From assembly GCF_947502065.1 (NCBI RefSeq), contig NZ_CANMYE010000001.1:744001-808000 (forward strand): a stretch of DNA of 64,000 bases, read 5' to 3'. The stretch comes from an uncultured Pseudoteredinibacter sp. Lineage in GTDB: Bacteria > Pseudomonadota > Gammaproteobacteria > Pseudomonadales > Cellvibrionaceae. How positions within the stretch are numbered: position 1 is the stretch's first letter; the number at the start of each line of letters is the position of its first letter. Below are positions 52,719 to 60,322 of the stretch, in pieces. The notes under the pieces were generated by a model. It made no database searches, had not been told where the DNA came from, and saw nothing but the letters and a program-made list of their open reading frames with translations. The position numbers were made by a program, and so were the translations under genes.

Positions 52719-53290
52719 CTTACTGTCCTCCGCTCTGAGGGGAGTTTTGGCAAATCACCCGAGAGCAAAATTAGTGTAAAGAAACAAGAAACATACTTTT
52801 TAAAACACTCTTCTAATAAAGATTACTACGTGAAAAAACATCCGAAAATGCCGTTCATAAGTTTCAGCATTTACTACTAACTGTAATGATTAAACGCCTT
52901 TTTATTTGCAAAGGCAATTACCACTGGTAAATATATTGTTAAGCTAACTAGTAACTAAGACCATACATCATAAAAAAAAGTTGCTTAGTAATTAATGTAG
53001 TTGAAGTTATTTATATCTGTAAAGCTCAGTGAAGGTTCTGTGCTAATTAATTGACGCTAACTGATAGCATAGTTTGATATGTGCATAGTTCGTGCCATAG
53101 AATGTAAAGTTTTTGTTTTATTATAATCTTTACAAATTATTGATGTTTTTAAAGAGCTATATTGAATTTACTTGATATAGCCTTTGAATTATCCGCCCGT
53201 CGATATCATTTGATGATGTATAAACTAAATGCAAGCCCGAAACTTTAAGCTGGTTTAAATCATGTCGTTTGTGGCGCCAGAGACTAGTAT
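52719..53290. other. AT-rich, gene-free region upstream of yeaG
   Basis: 570 bp with visibly lower GC than the flanks and no frame with a credible start. Small hairpins only (GCCTTT 52896-52901 with AAAGGC 52910-52915). It probably contains the yeaG promoter(s), perhaps with bending or H-NS-like silencing sites. I could not place sigma-54 or sigma-70 hexamers with confidence. Confidence 0.45.
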
Positions 53291-53440
53291 TCATTGCATC
53301 AAATCAATGGCAAAAAGATATCGAAGAATGCTGTCGGTATATAAATCGATATTTTCCGGTTGATTGAGTGCGGCGATTACTAATAGCCCTAAGCCGGCGA
53401 GGGTTAGTTCACAAAGTCTTTGGTAGGGTTTGTTAAACAT
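53291..53440 (-). CDS. 49-residue membrane ORF coupled to the NmrA-like gene
   Basis: ATG at 53440 lies 6 bases after AGGAGG and overlaps the end of the upstream gene (stop 53433-53435) by 8 bp. It begins MFNKPYQRLCELTLAGLGLL, forming one helix with the following VIAALNQPENI. The second half (YTDSILRYLFAIDLMQ) is amphipathic. Stop TGA is at 53291-53293. The excellent ribosome site and the overlap strongly suggest real expression. I do not recognise the family; small DoxX-like or SDR-associated membrane proteins occur in this position in other genomes. Confidence 0.65.
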   Translation of the reverse strand: MFNKPYQRLCELTLAGLGLLVIAALNQPENIDLYTDSILRYLFAIDLMQ

Positions 53441-54392
53441 CGTTTGCCTCCTGCGGGTTCGTAGCGTGATCGTCCTTCGATTTGCCGTTTTCCAAATTGT
53501 CGTTTGCCGAATTGTTTACCGAGATTTCTACACTTGAAAAACAATTACTGTTTGATTGGCTATGTGATAGGAAATCTTCAAGTTTAATATCACCGTATCT
53601 CCTGGCTGACATGTCTATCGATGAGGCTTCTAAAATGAACTCGGCGCTTCCCGTCCAGCGCTCAGGTGCAAGCCTGCATATGAATTTTGCAGCAGCTTGC
53701 AAATGCGATCCTAGCTGAAATGTTTTTGTCGGCTTTTTGCAGTGGCTTTGAATAAGCTGGGCTAATTCCTTTTGGGTATAGTTAAGCGGGCCACCGATAT
53801 TTAGTTCGCGTTTTGTTAGTTTGAGTGCCTCTGCGCAAAACTGGGCCAGGTCTTGGCCGTGAATTGGGTTTAGCGAATTTTGGCCGTTGCCCAAGATAGG
53901 TAAACACTTGCCGTCGCATTGCTGTAGCATGTTCTGGATATCACTAAAAAAGCCACTGGGTCGAATAATTCGATAATCAATATTTGAGCTTTTTAACTGA
54001 CGAGTAAATTTTGTCTTTGCCTGACATAGGCGATTTTGCATTTTCTCGGCGTTCAGTACGCTGATGTACATGAACTGTTTGGCTTGTGAGTTTTGGGCAA
54101 ACTCAAGCAGGCGAGCATTCATGGCATAATCGACATCCTCGTAGCTTAAGCCGTCTTGCTGCTTGGTGATCCCTAGGCAAGAAACCACGATGTCGCAGCT
54201 TGGGATCTTATGCAGCAGGTGATCGCTATTTCCAAAGTCTGTTTTGACGACATAATGGTGCGGAATTTGTAAGCGCTCTAGTTTTTTCTCGTCTCTAAGC
54301 AGCAAGCCTAGCTGATGACCATCCCGATAAAACTGCTGGGCGAGATAGCGCCCTAAGTATCCTGTTGCGCCTGCTAAAACAATATGTGCCAT
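53433..54392 (-). CDS. NAD(P)-binding NmrA/SDR-like protein
   Basis: 319 residues from ATG 54392, which has AAGGAGG 6 bases upstream; the longer frame starts with TTG inside that site and is unlikely. Rossmann motif HIVLAGATGYLGRYLAQQF at the N-terminus, then LLLRDEKKLERL as the NADP-selecting loop, DIVVSCLGITKQQDG and IDYRIIRPSGFFSD. There is no YxxxK in the usual place, so it is an atypical SDR like NmrA: perhaps a redox sensor or a reductase of quinones or divinyl compounds. The C-terminal 30 residues are hydrophilic with no match I know. Followed by the 49-residue membrane ORF. Confidence 0.82.
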   Translation of the reverse strand: MAHIVLAGATGYLGRYLAQQFYRDGHQLGLLLRDEKKLERLQIPHHYVVKTDFGNSDHLLHKIPSCDIVVSCLGITKQQDGLSYEDVDYAMNARLLEFAQNSQAKQFMYISVLNAEKMQNRLCQAKTKFTRQLKSSNIDYRIIRPSGFFSDIQNMLQQCDGKCLPILGNGQNSLNPIHGQDLAQFCAEALKLTKRELNIGGPLNYTQKELAQLIQSHCKKPTKTFQLGSHLQAAAKFICRLAPERWTGSAEFILEASSIDMSARRYGDIKLEDFLSHSQSNSNCFSSVEISVNNSANDNLENGKSKDDHATNPQEANDV

Positions 54393-54517
54393 GTTGGCCT
54401 CCTTGTTCAAAGTAATGAGGCCTATCTTGCGGTTTTGTTTTAGCTTAAGCGTTCAATATAGGGATTTTGCACGTACAGAATCATGATCCTGATCTTAGAT
54501 AGCTTGGTGCTGGTCAT

Positions 54518-55552
54518 TTAGTTGAGAGCTTCTTTTTGAAATTGACTTGGGGTTTTGCCGGTCATTCGCTTGAATACGGTATTAAAGCTGGATTTCGAAT
54601 TAAAACCTGCCGCTAAAGCAAGGTCGAGCAGGCTCCGATTGTCGTTGTATCGAATCTCTTCGCAAATTTCATCAATCCGTAGGCGGTTAATATAGTCCGC
54701 AAAGCTTTGTCCGCCGCCTTGGTTGATTGCCCAGGAGATATCCTTTTCAGTAAGGCCTGTGTGCTCAGATAGATCAGATAAGCTTAGTCTCGGTGTGCGA
54801 TAGAGTTTTTGCTCAAGCAGTTGCTTGTTAATTTGTTCAAATAGGCTGTTTGCTGTCTCATCCAATGGTGGGTCTAGGGCCTCTAGAGCCTCCTTTTGAT
54901 ATTGCTCTAGGCCATCAAAGAGCTCGGGTTGATGTACGCCCTTATAAATCAAAAAGCAGCAGAGCCCTAAATAGACTAGTAGAGTGGCGATATACCAAGG
55001 CTCCAGTATTGAAATGGGCAGCTCAGTTTGTAGGTTTTGCCTAATGGCATCCACGGCTATGGCAGTGATATAGAGTATGAGGACAAGCTTCAGCCAAGTT
55101 AGCGTCAGGTTTTGTGCATCGGAGCGCCGGTCGCGACTGGCTTGCTCGTAATCACGCATTAGTTTCCAGCAAAGACTTAGATAAACCACCAAGCTGATGG
55201 TGCCAAGAGCAATGATAAGCTGTGGCATAGCGGCAAGGGAGAATACCAGCAGCATAGGCAAAAAGTGTATGGCTTGATCGAAAGCTAGTCCTTTGTTTGA
55301 AAACACCAGGCCTCGTGTAAATAAAAATAGCGCTGGCCCAAAGCCCAAACCAAAGATGGGAGTAATCAGAGTTTCGCCCCAGAGTTGCTGGCTTAAGCCA
55401 CTTTCCTCAGCGAAATTACACAGCATTAAGGAAGCTTCCATCAATAGCGCAAGGCTTAGTGGGCGGAAGCGGGTGCTAGGCCAGACCAGAATGATTCCAA
55501 ACATGGCCGTAAAGGCAAAAATTAATTGAATGGCATTGGCTGCATCTATCAT
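54518..55552 (-). CDS. Membrane-bound AraC-family regulator
   Basis: 344 residues. The first 210 form about seven hydrophobic helices (ANAIQLIFAFTAMFGIILV, FGPALFLFTRGLVF, FLPMLLVFSLAAMPQLIIAL, WYIATLLVYLGLCCFLIYKG among them). The C-terminal double HTH then has LSLSDLSEHTGLTEKDISWA and LDLALAAGFNSKSSFNTVFK, ending MTGKTPSQFQKEAL. This is the family of membrane-tethered AraC regulators with a 7TM sensor. It is divergent from the amidohydrolase gene (138 bp apart) and may control it. Confidence 0.88.
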   Translation of the reverse strand: MIDAANAIQLIFAFTAMFGIILVWPSTRFRPLSLALLMEASLMLCNFAEESGLSQQLWGETLITPIFGLGFGPALFLFTRGLVFSNKGLAFDQAIHFLPMLLVFSLAAMPQLIIALGTISLVVYLSLCWKLMRDYEQASRDRRSDAQNLTLTWLKLVLILYITAIAVDAIRQNLQTELPISILEPWYIATLLVYLGLCCFLIYKGVHQPELFDGLEQYQKEALEALDPPLDETANSLFEQINKQLLEQKLYRTPRLSLSDLSEHTGLTEKDISWAINQGGGQSFADYINRLRIDEICEEIRYNDNRSLLDLALAAGFNSKSSFNTVFKRMTGKTPSQFQKEALN

Positions 55553-55690
55553 CGCTTATCTCATCAGAAGTCGATATTTACGGTGTATTCTAGCCCCATA
55601 TTTATTCTGAACCGTTCACAATCACGATTCTGCACGCAACATTTTGCTTAAGTGGATAAATTTTAGGCTTTCAAACTCTTAGAGGGCCAG

Positions 55691-57148
55691 ATGGTGTTGC
55701 TTAAAACTTTTCAAATGATGCATAGATTGTTAAAGGCTTTACTCATAGTAGTGCCTGCTTCTATGTTGGCGATATTGCTTTTACTGGTTAGTGCTGTGCA
55801 GTGGCAGCGTATGGTTGACGAGCAAAGGTGGGAATTGGGTGAGGCTCAGGCCATTGTCATTAATGATGTGGCGATACTCGATGTATCAAATACGAGAGTG
55901 ATTGCCAGGCAGAATGTTTACCTAGCAGATGGGCGAATAAAGGCTATAGAAGGTGCGAGCCAATCCCTTAAGCCTGGCTATAAAGTTGTGCCTGCTTCCG
56001 GTCACTACTTAAGCCCCGGTTTAATCGATAGTCATGTGCACGTTTATAGCCCAAGTGAGCTGGCGCTTAATCTTAGTTATGGGGTGACAACGGTCCGAAA
56101 CCTGCGTGGATTTCCAGTGCATCTGCGCTGGCGTGATCAACAGAAAGCTGTGGCCTATGGAGAGGCCAGCTTACTGACTTCTTCGCCAGTACTGGATGGC
56201 CCGAAATACGCACATCTTATGCAGGAGGTGGTGAGTAGCCCTGAGCAGGCTAGGCAGCGTGTTCGACTTTACAAAGAGCAAGGCTTTAATTCGCTAAAGG
56301 TCTATAGCTATCTCGATCAGCAAGTACAGGAAGCGATTTTTGATGAGGCGAGAAAGATCGGCTTGCCCGTGGCTAAGCACGGCCCCCATGCAGGGCAATC
56401 CTCAATAGGCATCTTGGCTGAGGCTGAGTCCTTAGAGCATCTAGAAGATATTGTGCAGGGGCCGCTGGCTTATAAGTTGGATATTGAAAAGGCCCGCGAG
56501 TACTTGCAACAGCTTAGTGAATTGGACCCTTATCTCACGCCGACTCTGGCCTCGATAGATCATTTCACCCGGCTGGCTCGAGATAAACAAAGTTATGTGG
56601 ACAGCTTGCCCCTGGCGGCCATAAATCCTTTTTTTCGGTTTCTAAATGCTGAGTTTTCAGTGAATCGTTGGCTCGCAGCGGGCATTGATGATCAGAAGTG
56701 GAATGAGCAGTTGCGAGCCTTCTTATTGTTGGTGCTGCAAGAGGCCGACAGGCAGGGTATCACTTTATTGCTTGGCTCCGATGCGGGCACTTTGTATCTA
56801 ACCGCGGGTTACTCAGCTCATCAAGAAATGGCGATTTGGGAGGAAGCAGGGCTTGATAAGTGGACTATTTTACAGGCCGCTACCGTGAATCCTGCTAGGG
56901 CTTTTGGCTTGGCTAATGAAATAGGGCAGCTAAAGGTGGGTTTAAAGGCGGATTTGTTGTTGCTAGAGGCTAACCCCCTGGAAGATCTTGGTGTATTGCA
57001 GAACCCAGTAGCTGTGATTAAAGCCGGGCTCATTATTGAAGGGGAAGAACTGGTGGCCTTGCGGCAGCGGGGGATGGAGTCGTTTTCTTGGTTTTATGGT
57101 TTGGGTGTTTTTGTTGAGGATTTGTGGTGTCGTTGGTTGAATCGTTGA
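55691..57148 (+). CDS. Membrane-anchored amidohydrolase family protein
   Basis: 485 residues, ATG after GAGGG. One N-terminal helix (ALLIVVPASMLAILLLLVSA) anchors it or acts as a signal. The amidohydrolase barrel shows SPGLIDSHVHVYSP (metal-binding HxH, residues about 118-120), GVTTVRNL, SLKVYSYL (possible carboxylated lysine), AKHGPHAGQ, and LLLGSDAGTLYLTAGYSAH with the catalytic aspartate. The C-terminus returns to the small beta-sandwich domain (LKADLLLLEANPLEDL). The substrate is likely an imide, cyclic amide or dipeptide in the periplasm. The 3' end lies in the tandemly duplicated region. Confidence 0.88.
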   Translation: MVLLKTFQMMHRLLKALLIVVPASMLAILLLLVSAVQWQRMVDEQRWELGEAQAIVINDVAILDVSNTRVIARQNVYLADGRIKAIEGASQSLKPGYKVVPASGHYLSPGLIDSHVHVYSPSELALNLSYGVTTVRNLRGFPVHLRWRDQQKAVAYGEASLLTSSPVLDGPKYAHLMQEVVSSPEQARQRVRLYKEQGFNSLKVYSYLDQQVQEAIFDEARKIGLPVAKHGPHAGQSSIGILAEAESLEHLEDIVQGPLAYKLDIEKAREYLQQLSELDPYLTPTLASIDHFTRLARDKQSYVDSLPLAAINPFFRFLNAEFSVNRWLAAGIDDQKWNEQLRAFLLLVLQEADRQGITLLLGSDAGTLYLTAGYSAHQEMAIWEEAGLDKWTILQAATVNPARAFGLANEIGQLKVGLKADLLLLEANPLEDLGVLQNPVAVIKAGLIIEGEELVALRQRGMESFSWFYGLGVFVEDLWCRWLNR

Positions 57149-57218
57149 AAGTGGAGTGTTGGAATGGAAAGGTTCCGCCTAAAGCAATGGCTATTCCATC
57201 AACATTGTGCAGGCCCTC

Positions 57219-57246
57219 GGGGTCAGAACCCTTGGGTTCTGACCCC
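57219..57246. repeat. 13-bp palindrome GGGGTCAGAACCC (copy 1)
   Basis: GGGGTCAGAACCC-TT-GGGTTCTGACCCC, perfect dyad with a 2-base centre. GGGGTCAGA-type palindromes are frequent intergenic repeats in gammaproteobacteria and are often linked with REP-associated transposases; no transposase is here. Confidence 0.85.
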
Positions 57247-57510
57247 AATTCGGAGCCGGGTTGGTGAATTTGTTATGGTTGTAGATTTGCACGGGACTGA
57301 TCATTTGCTCCTATAAATCATTAAGTAGGGAGATGTTTGGTGACTTTGTGGTAGCGAGAGGTGGAGCCGTTTTCTTGGTTTTATGTTTTGGGTGTTTTTG
57401 TTGAGGGTTTTTGGTGTCGTTGGTTGGTTGAAATTCGGGTGTTGGATTAAAAGAGTTCTCCCCCAAGCCAGAATCAAACATGGTTGTTCCGTCGCATTGT
57501 GCAGGAACCC

Positions 57511-57538
57511 GGGGTCAGAACCCTAGGGTTCTGACCCC
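57511..57538. repeat. 13-bp palindrome GGGGTCAGAACCC (copy 2)
   Basis: GGGGTCAGAACCC-TA-GGGTTCTGACCCC. The arms equal those of copy 1 at 57219-57246; only the two central bases differ. It sits at the same place in the second unit of the tandem duplication. Confidence 0.85.
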
Positions 57539-57596
57539 ACTTCGGGAGCCGAGTTGGCGAATTCGTTGAGGTGCCAGATTTGGACGGGGCTGATTC

Positions 57597-57807
57597 GCTG
57601 CTCCTGCAGCTCACCCTACGGGCAGCTATCGCTCCTGCTATCGCTGCATTAGTGCTTCCTGCACGTCGTTGCTCCTAGGGTCGCAATCCAAAACTGCTTC
57701 CTGCAGTTTTGTCGAACCCGATACGCGTGCTTTGACCATTTGCTCCTGCAAATGTCCCTTCGGGTTGCTCCCAAGGTCGCAATCCAAAATCACTCCAAGT
57801 GATTTTG
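57597..57807 (-). repeat. Cluster of hairpins with constant TCCT-type loops and covarying stems (GGA loops on the minus strand)
   Basis: Hairpins: GCTGC-TCCT-GCAGC (57597-57610), GTGC-TTCCT-GCAC (57652-57664), CAAAACTGC-TTCCT-GCAGTTTTG (57689-57711), CATTTGC-TCCT-GCAAATG (57737-57754) and CAAAATCAC-TCCAA-GTGATTTTG (57785-57807). Two 43-bp units (57669-57711 and 57765-57807) share TTGCTCC and GTCGCAATCCAAAA, while their stems changed in a compensatory way. On the minus strand the loops read AGGA or GGA in a CAGGA context. This could be an RNA that binds CsrA/RsmA, or an intergenic repeat family. The strand and function are inference. Confidence 0.55.
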
Positions 57808-57842
57808 TCACCCATCCGGCCCAAATGCTTTCTTTCAGGCAT

Positions 57843-57872
57843 AAAAAAAGGCTGCAATTGCTTGCAACCTTT
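57843..57872 (-). terminator. Terminator of the tRNA-Val/tRNA-Asp transcript
   Basis: On the minus strand AAAGGTTGCA, loop AGCAAT, TGCAGCCTTT (10 bp, one G-U) followed by seven T (complement of 57843-57849). It begins 9 bp after the tRNA-Asp 3' end. Confidence 0.9.
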
Positions 57873-57880
57873 CGGAATAG

Positions 57881-57957
57881 TGGCGGACCGGACGGGACTC
57901 GAACCCGCGACCCCCGGCGTGACAGGCCGGTATTCTAACCAACTGAACTACCGGTCC
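57881..57957 (-). tRNA. tRNA-Asp (anticodon GTC)
   Basis: 77 nt on the minus strand. Acceptor GGACCGG pairs with CCGGTCC, discriminator G and encoded CCA. D-arm GTTCAGTTGGTTAGAAT, anticodon loop CTGTCAC giving GTC, T-loop GGTTCGAGTC. The sequence is very close in plan to E. coli tRNA-Asp. No intron. Confidence 0.96.
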
Positions 57958-57999
57958 GCTATATCTGACAGTTACTCACTTTCGTGTCACGCTTGAAAG

Positions 58000-58075
58000 T
58001 GGTGGGTGGTACAGGGATCGAACCTGTGACCCTCGCCTTGTAAGGGCGATGCTCTCCCAGCTGAGCTAACCACCC
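58000..58075 (-). tRNA. tRNA-Val (anticodon TAC)
   Basis: 76 nt on the minus strand: acceptor GGGTGGT with ACCACCC, discriminator A and encoded CCA. D-arm AGCTCAGCTGGGAGAGC, anticodon loop CTTACAA giving TAC, T-loop GGTTCGATCC. It is 42 bp upstream of tRNA-Asp in the same transcript, from the promoter at 58093-58120. Confidence 0.96.
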
Positions 58076-58092
58076 GCTGTCAGGAGCGGCGT

Positions 58093-58120
58093 ATAATAAT
58101 GATTAATCTTTTCGCGTCAA
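58093..58120 (-). promoter_or_regulatory. Promoter of the tRNA-Val/tRNA-Asp genes
   Basis: Minus strand TTGACG (58120-58115) and TATTAT (58098-58093) with a 16-base spacer, followed by a GC-rich discriminator (GCCGCTCC), the mark of stringently controlled stable RNA promoters. The first tRNA base is 18 bp past the -10. Confidence 0.8.
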
Positions 58121-58325
58121 CCGTTTTTTAATAAAAACTTCACCTTTCTTGCGAAAAGCTGAAATTTGCATAAAAACTCAACAAAAGCAGTGGCTTAGGC
58201 TCAGAAATAGCCGCAAGCTATGGGTTACTGCTGCTGGCGTTGATATACTGCGGGCTATTCGGAGCTCTCTGGTGATTACGGGGTAGATGTATAGAGAGCG
58301 ACTTCCTCAACAGTGTGTGAATAAC

Positions 58326-58808
58326 ATGACGTTAATTAACCGCCTAATTGTTTCCTTACTGCTCGCTCTAGTGGCGACAACAGCCAGCGCAGTGGTCGAT
58401 CTTTATGAATTTGATGATCCACAGCTGCGCGAGCGCTACTTAGTCTTAGTAGATGAGCTGCGATGCCCTAAGTGTCAAAATCAAAACCTGTCGGGGTCCG
58501 ACTCGCCCATCGCGGCTGATTTACGGCGTGAACTGCATCGTTTATTGCAAGAAGGGCAAAACGATACCGAAATTAAAGACTATATGGTTGCCCGTTATGG
58601 CGATTATGTTTTATATCGTCCACGTTTAAGTATGAAGACGATTATGCTTTGGGGTGGCCCGATTGCGTTGTTGTTGGTGGGTTTGGTGATTGCTTTGTTG
58701 ATTTTTCGTCGCCAGCAACCGATCGAGAAGACTGTTGAAATCGATAAAGGCCGTCTTGAAGAGATTTTGCAACAAGCCCGCGAAGAAAAAACTAAGGATC
58801 AAAACTAA
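58326..58808 (+). CDS. ccmH: CcmH, cytochrome c maturation thiol-disulfide protein
   Basis: 160 residues from ATG 58326, which gives a proper signal peptide (MTLINRLIVSLLLALVATTA); an in-frame ATG at 58287 would add 13 polar residues first. The apocytochrome-thiol motif is ELRCPKCQNQNLSGSDSPIA (CxxC near mature residue 25). SPIAADLRRELHRLLQEGQN and YMVARYGDYVLYRPR are conserved. One C-terminal helix (TIMLWGGPIALLLVGLVIAL) anchors it to the inner membrane, with the domain in the periplasm. It keeps heme-binding cysteines reduced for heme ligation. The stop directly adjoins ccmI. Confidence 0.93.
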   Translation: MTLINRLIVSLLLALVATTASAVVDLYEFDDPQLRERYLVLVDELRCPKCQNQNLSGSDSPIAADLRRELHRLLQEGQNDTEIKDYMVARYGDYVLYRPRLSMKTIMLWGGPIALLLVGLVIALLIFRRQQPIEKTVEIDKGRLEEILQQAREEKTKDQN

Positions 58809-60125
58809 ATGTTATCTATCTGGTTAGCGGCCGCCACGCTGTCTTTATTGGCTTTGTTGTTTGTTTTTTGGCCGTTGTTATTCCAGGGCCGTGAGCAGTT
58901 AAAGGCCCAGCAGCGCCAATCGCTCAATGTTGATTTGTACGATCAGCGTTGTGCTGAGCTGATTGAGCAGCGTAATAATGGTGATTTTGATGATGCTCAG
59001 TATGAAGCCCTTAAGGCTGAGCTTGATTTGGAGTTGCTTGGTGCTGATGGGACTGATAGTGGCGAGCCAAAGGCAGCTCAACAGGCACAAAGCTCTGGGC
59101 GAGTCGTCTTTCTAGCTTCAGCAGCAATCTTGGTGGTGTTTGTTTTTGCTTTCTACCAATACAACGGCGCCAGCCAGGACATTGTCCTGACTAAGGCCAT
59201 ACAAGATAAATTTGCCGCTGACACTATGGCGGTACAGTCAGGGCAAAACCCAGATCCAGCCCTTGCAAGGCGCTTGATGTCTCAGCTCGAAGAGCGCTTG
59301 GAAAAAGACCCTGAGAACGTCCAGTACCGTTATCTATTGGCTAGAAATGCCACTGATTTGCAGGAATATCCAACGGCTATTAACGCCTATCGCGCCATTC
59401 TAGAGATAGACAAATCACCGTTAGTGATGGGAGAGCTGGCGCAGCTATTGTTCGTCGTAGCGGGCAATCGTGTAACGCCTGATATTGAAATCTTGATCGA
59501 CCAGACCTTGGCGCAAGACCCCAATAGCCATGTTGCACTTGGCCTAGACGGTATTCGTTACTTTCAGGCGGAAGATTACCAGCAGGCTATCGCCCAGTGG
59601 GAGAAAGCTATTAAGCTATTGGGGCCGCAGAGTGCGGGCGCGCAGTCTTTAGCGGCGGGCGTTTTGCGGGCGCGAGCCTTAATGAATGAACAAGGCGGGG
59701 CTAAACAAGGTGGTGCGCAATTACTCGCCAATTCTGCTTCTATTGAAGCCGGCGCAGAAGAAAAAGCGCCTACGGAAGCTAACGGCCAGCTAAGTCTTAA
59801 GCTCAAGGTTGAGTTGGCAGAGGGGCTTAGCTTAAATCCTGAGCATGCGGTTTTCGTCTATGCCAGAGCTTGGCAGGGAGCACCAATGCCATTAGCTATT
59901 GCGCGTATCAAGGTTAAAGACCTGCCTGCCGAGATCGAGCTCAACGAGGCGATGGCAATGGCGCCAGGCATGTCGATTGCTACTTTCCCTCAGCTAGAGC
60001 TGGTGGCGAGAGTTTCGGCCAGTGGGCAGGCAATTCCGCAAGCGGGCGATTGGCAGTCAACCTTAGGCCCGATTGCCAATAGCAGTGCTGAGCAGCATCG
60101 TATAGAGATCAATACGCAAATCTAG
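58809..60125 (+). CDS. ccmI: CcmI, cytochrome c biogenesis TPR protein
   Basis: 438 residues, start codon immediately after the ccmH stop. Two N-terminal helices (IWLAAATLSLLALLFVFWPL and VVFLASAAILVVFVFAFYQY) enclose a cytoplasmic loop with SLNVDLYDQRCAELIEQRNN. TPR repeats (YRYLLARNATDLQEYPTAIN and following, residues about 170-290) bind apocytochrome. A C-terminal beta-rich region (LKLKVELAEGLSLNPEHAVF) is the usual end domain. It hands apocytochrome c to the CcmF/CcmH heme lyase. The rest of the ccm operon is not in this window. Confidence 0.93.
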   Translation: MLSIWLAAATLSLLALLFVFWPLLFQGREQLKAQQRQSLNVDLYDQRCAELIEQRNNGDFDDAQYEALKAELDLELLGADGTDSGEPKAAQQAQSSGRVVFLASAAILVVFVFAFYQYNGASQDIVLTKAIQDKFAADTMAVQSGQNPDPALARRLMSQLEERLEKDPENVQYRYLLARNATDLQEYPTAINAYRAILEIDKSPLVMGELAQLLFVVAGNRVTPDIEILIDQTLAQDPNSHVALGLDGIRYFQAEDYQQAIAQWEKAIKLLGPQSAGAQSLAAGVLRARALMNEQGGAKQGGAQLLANSASIEAGAEEKAPTEANGQLSLKLKVELAEGLSLNPEHAVFVYARAWQGAPMPLAIARIKVKDLPAEIELNEAMAMAPGMSIATFPQLELVARVSASGQAIPQAGDWQSTLGPIANSSAEQHRIEINTQI

Positions 60126-60322
60126 CCTCCGTTCAGCCAGTGGCAGGTTAAAAGGCGCTAATATAGGCGTCGATTGCCACCGGCTGTGTCTTTCCAGGGT
60201 GCCAAAACTCAGTCAAACGTGTAGAATGGCGGGTTTTAGGTTGTGTCTCTGAAAACTGCTTGGCTGTTCAGAAAACTACAATAAAATCAATATATTGCAA
60301 GACTATTGAGTGAAAAGGATTT

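Larger units (their letters stand above)
57073..57612. repeat. Degenerate tandem duplication of about 290 bp, including the amidohydrolase 3' end
   Basis: 57073-57320 and 57360-57612 align with an offset of 287-292. Shared stretches include CGTTTTCTTGGTTTTATG, TTTGGGTGTTTTTGTTGAGG, the GGGGTCAGAACCC palindrome and CTGATCATTTGCTCCT-like endings. The second copy is non-coding and has diverged. The first copy covers the last codons of the amidohydrolase gene. Confidence 0.75.

Noticed and set aside
52674..52880. Plus-strand frame upstream of yeaG
   Set aside because: It begins inside the yeaG 5' end in antisense, then runs through AT-rich sequence; nothing supports translation.
57597..57807. 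CRISPR array
   Set aside because: Repeat units are irregular in length, the stems differ, spacing varies and no cas genes are present.
57669..57996. Plus-strand frames over the hairpin cluster and tRNA-Asp
   Set aside because: They cross a tRNA gene and structured repeats, giving no protein-like composition.
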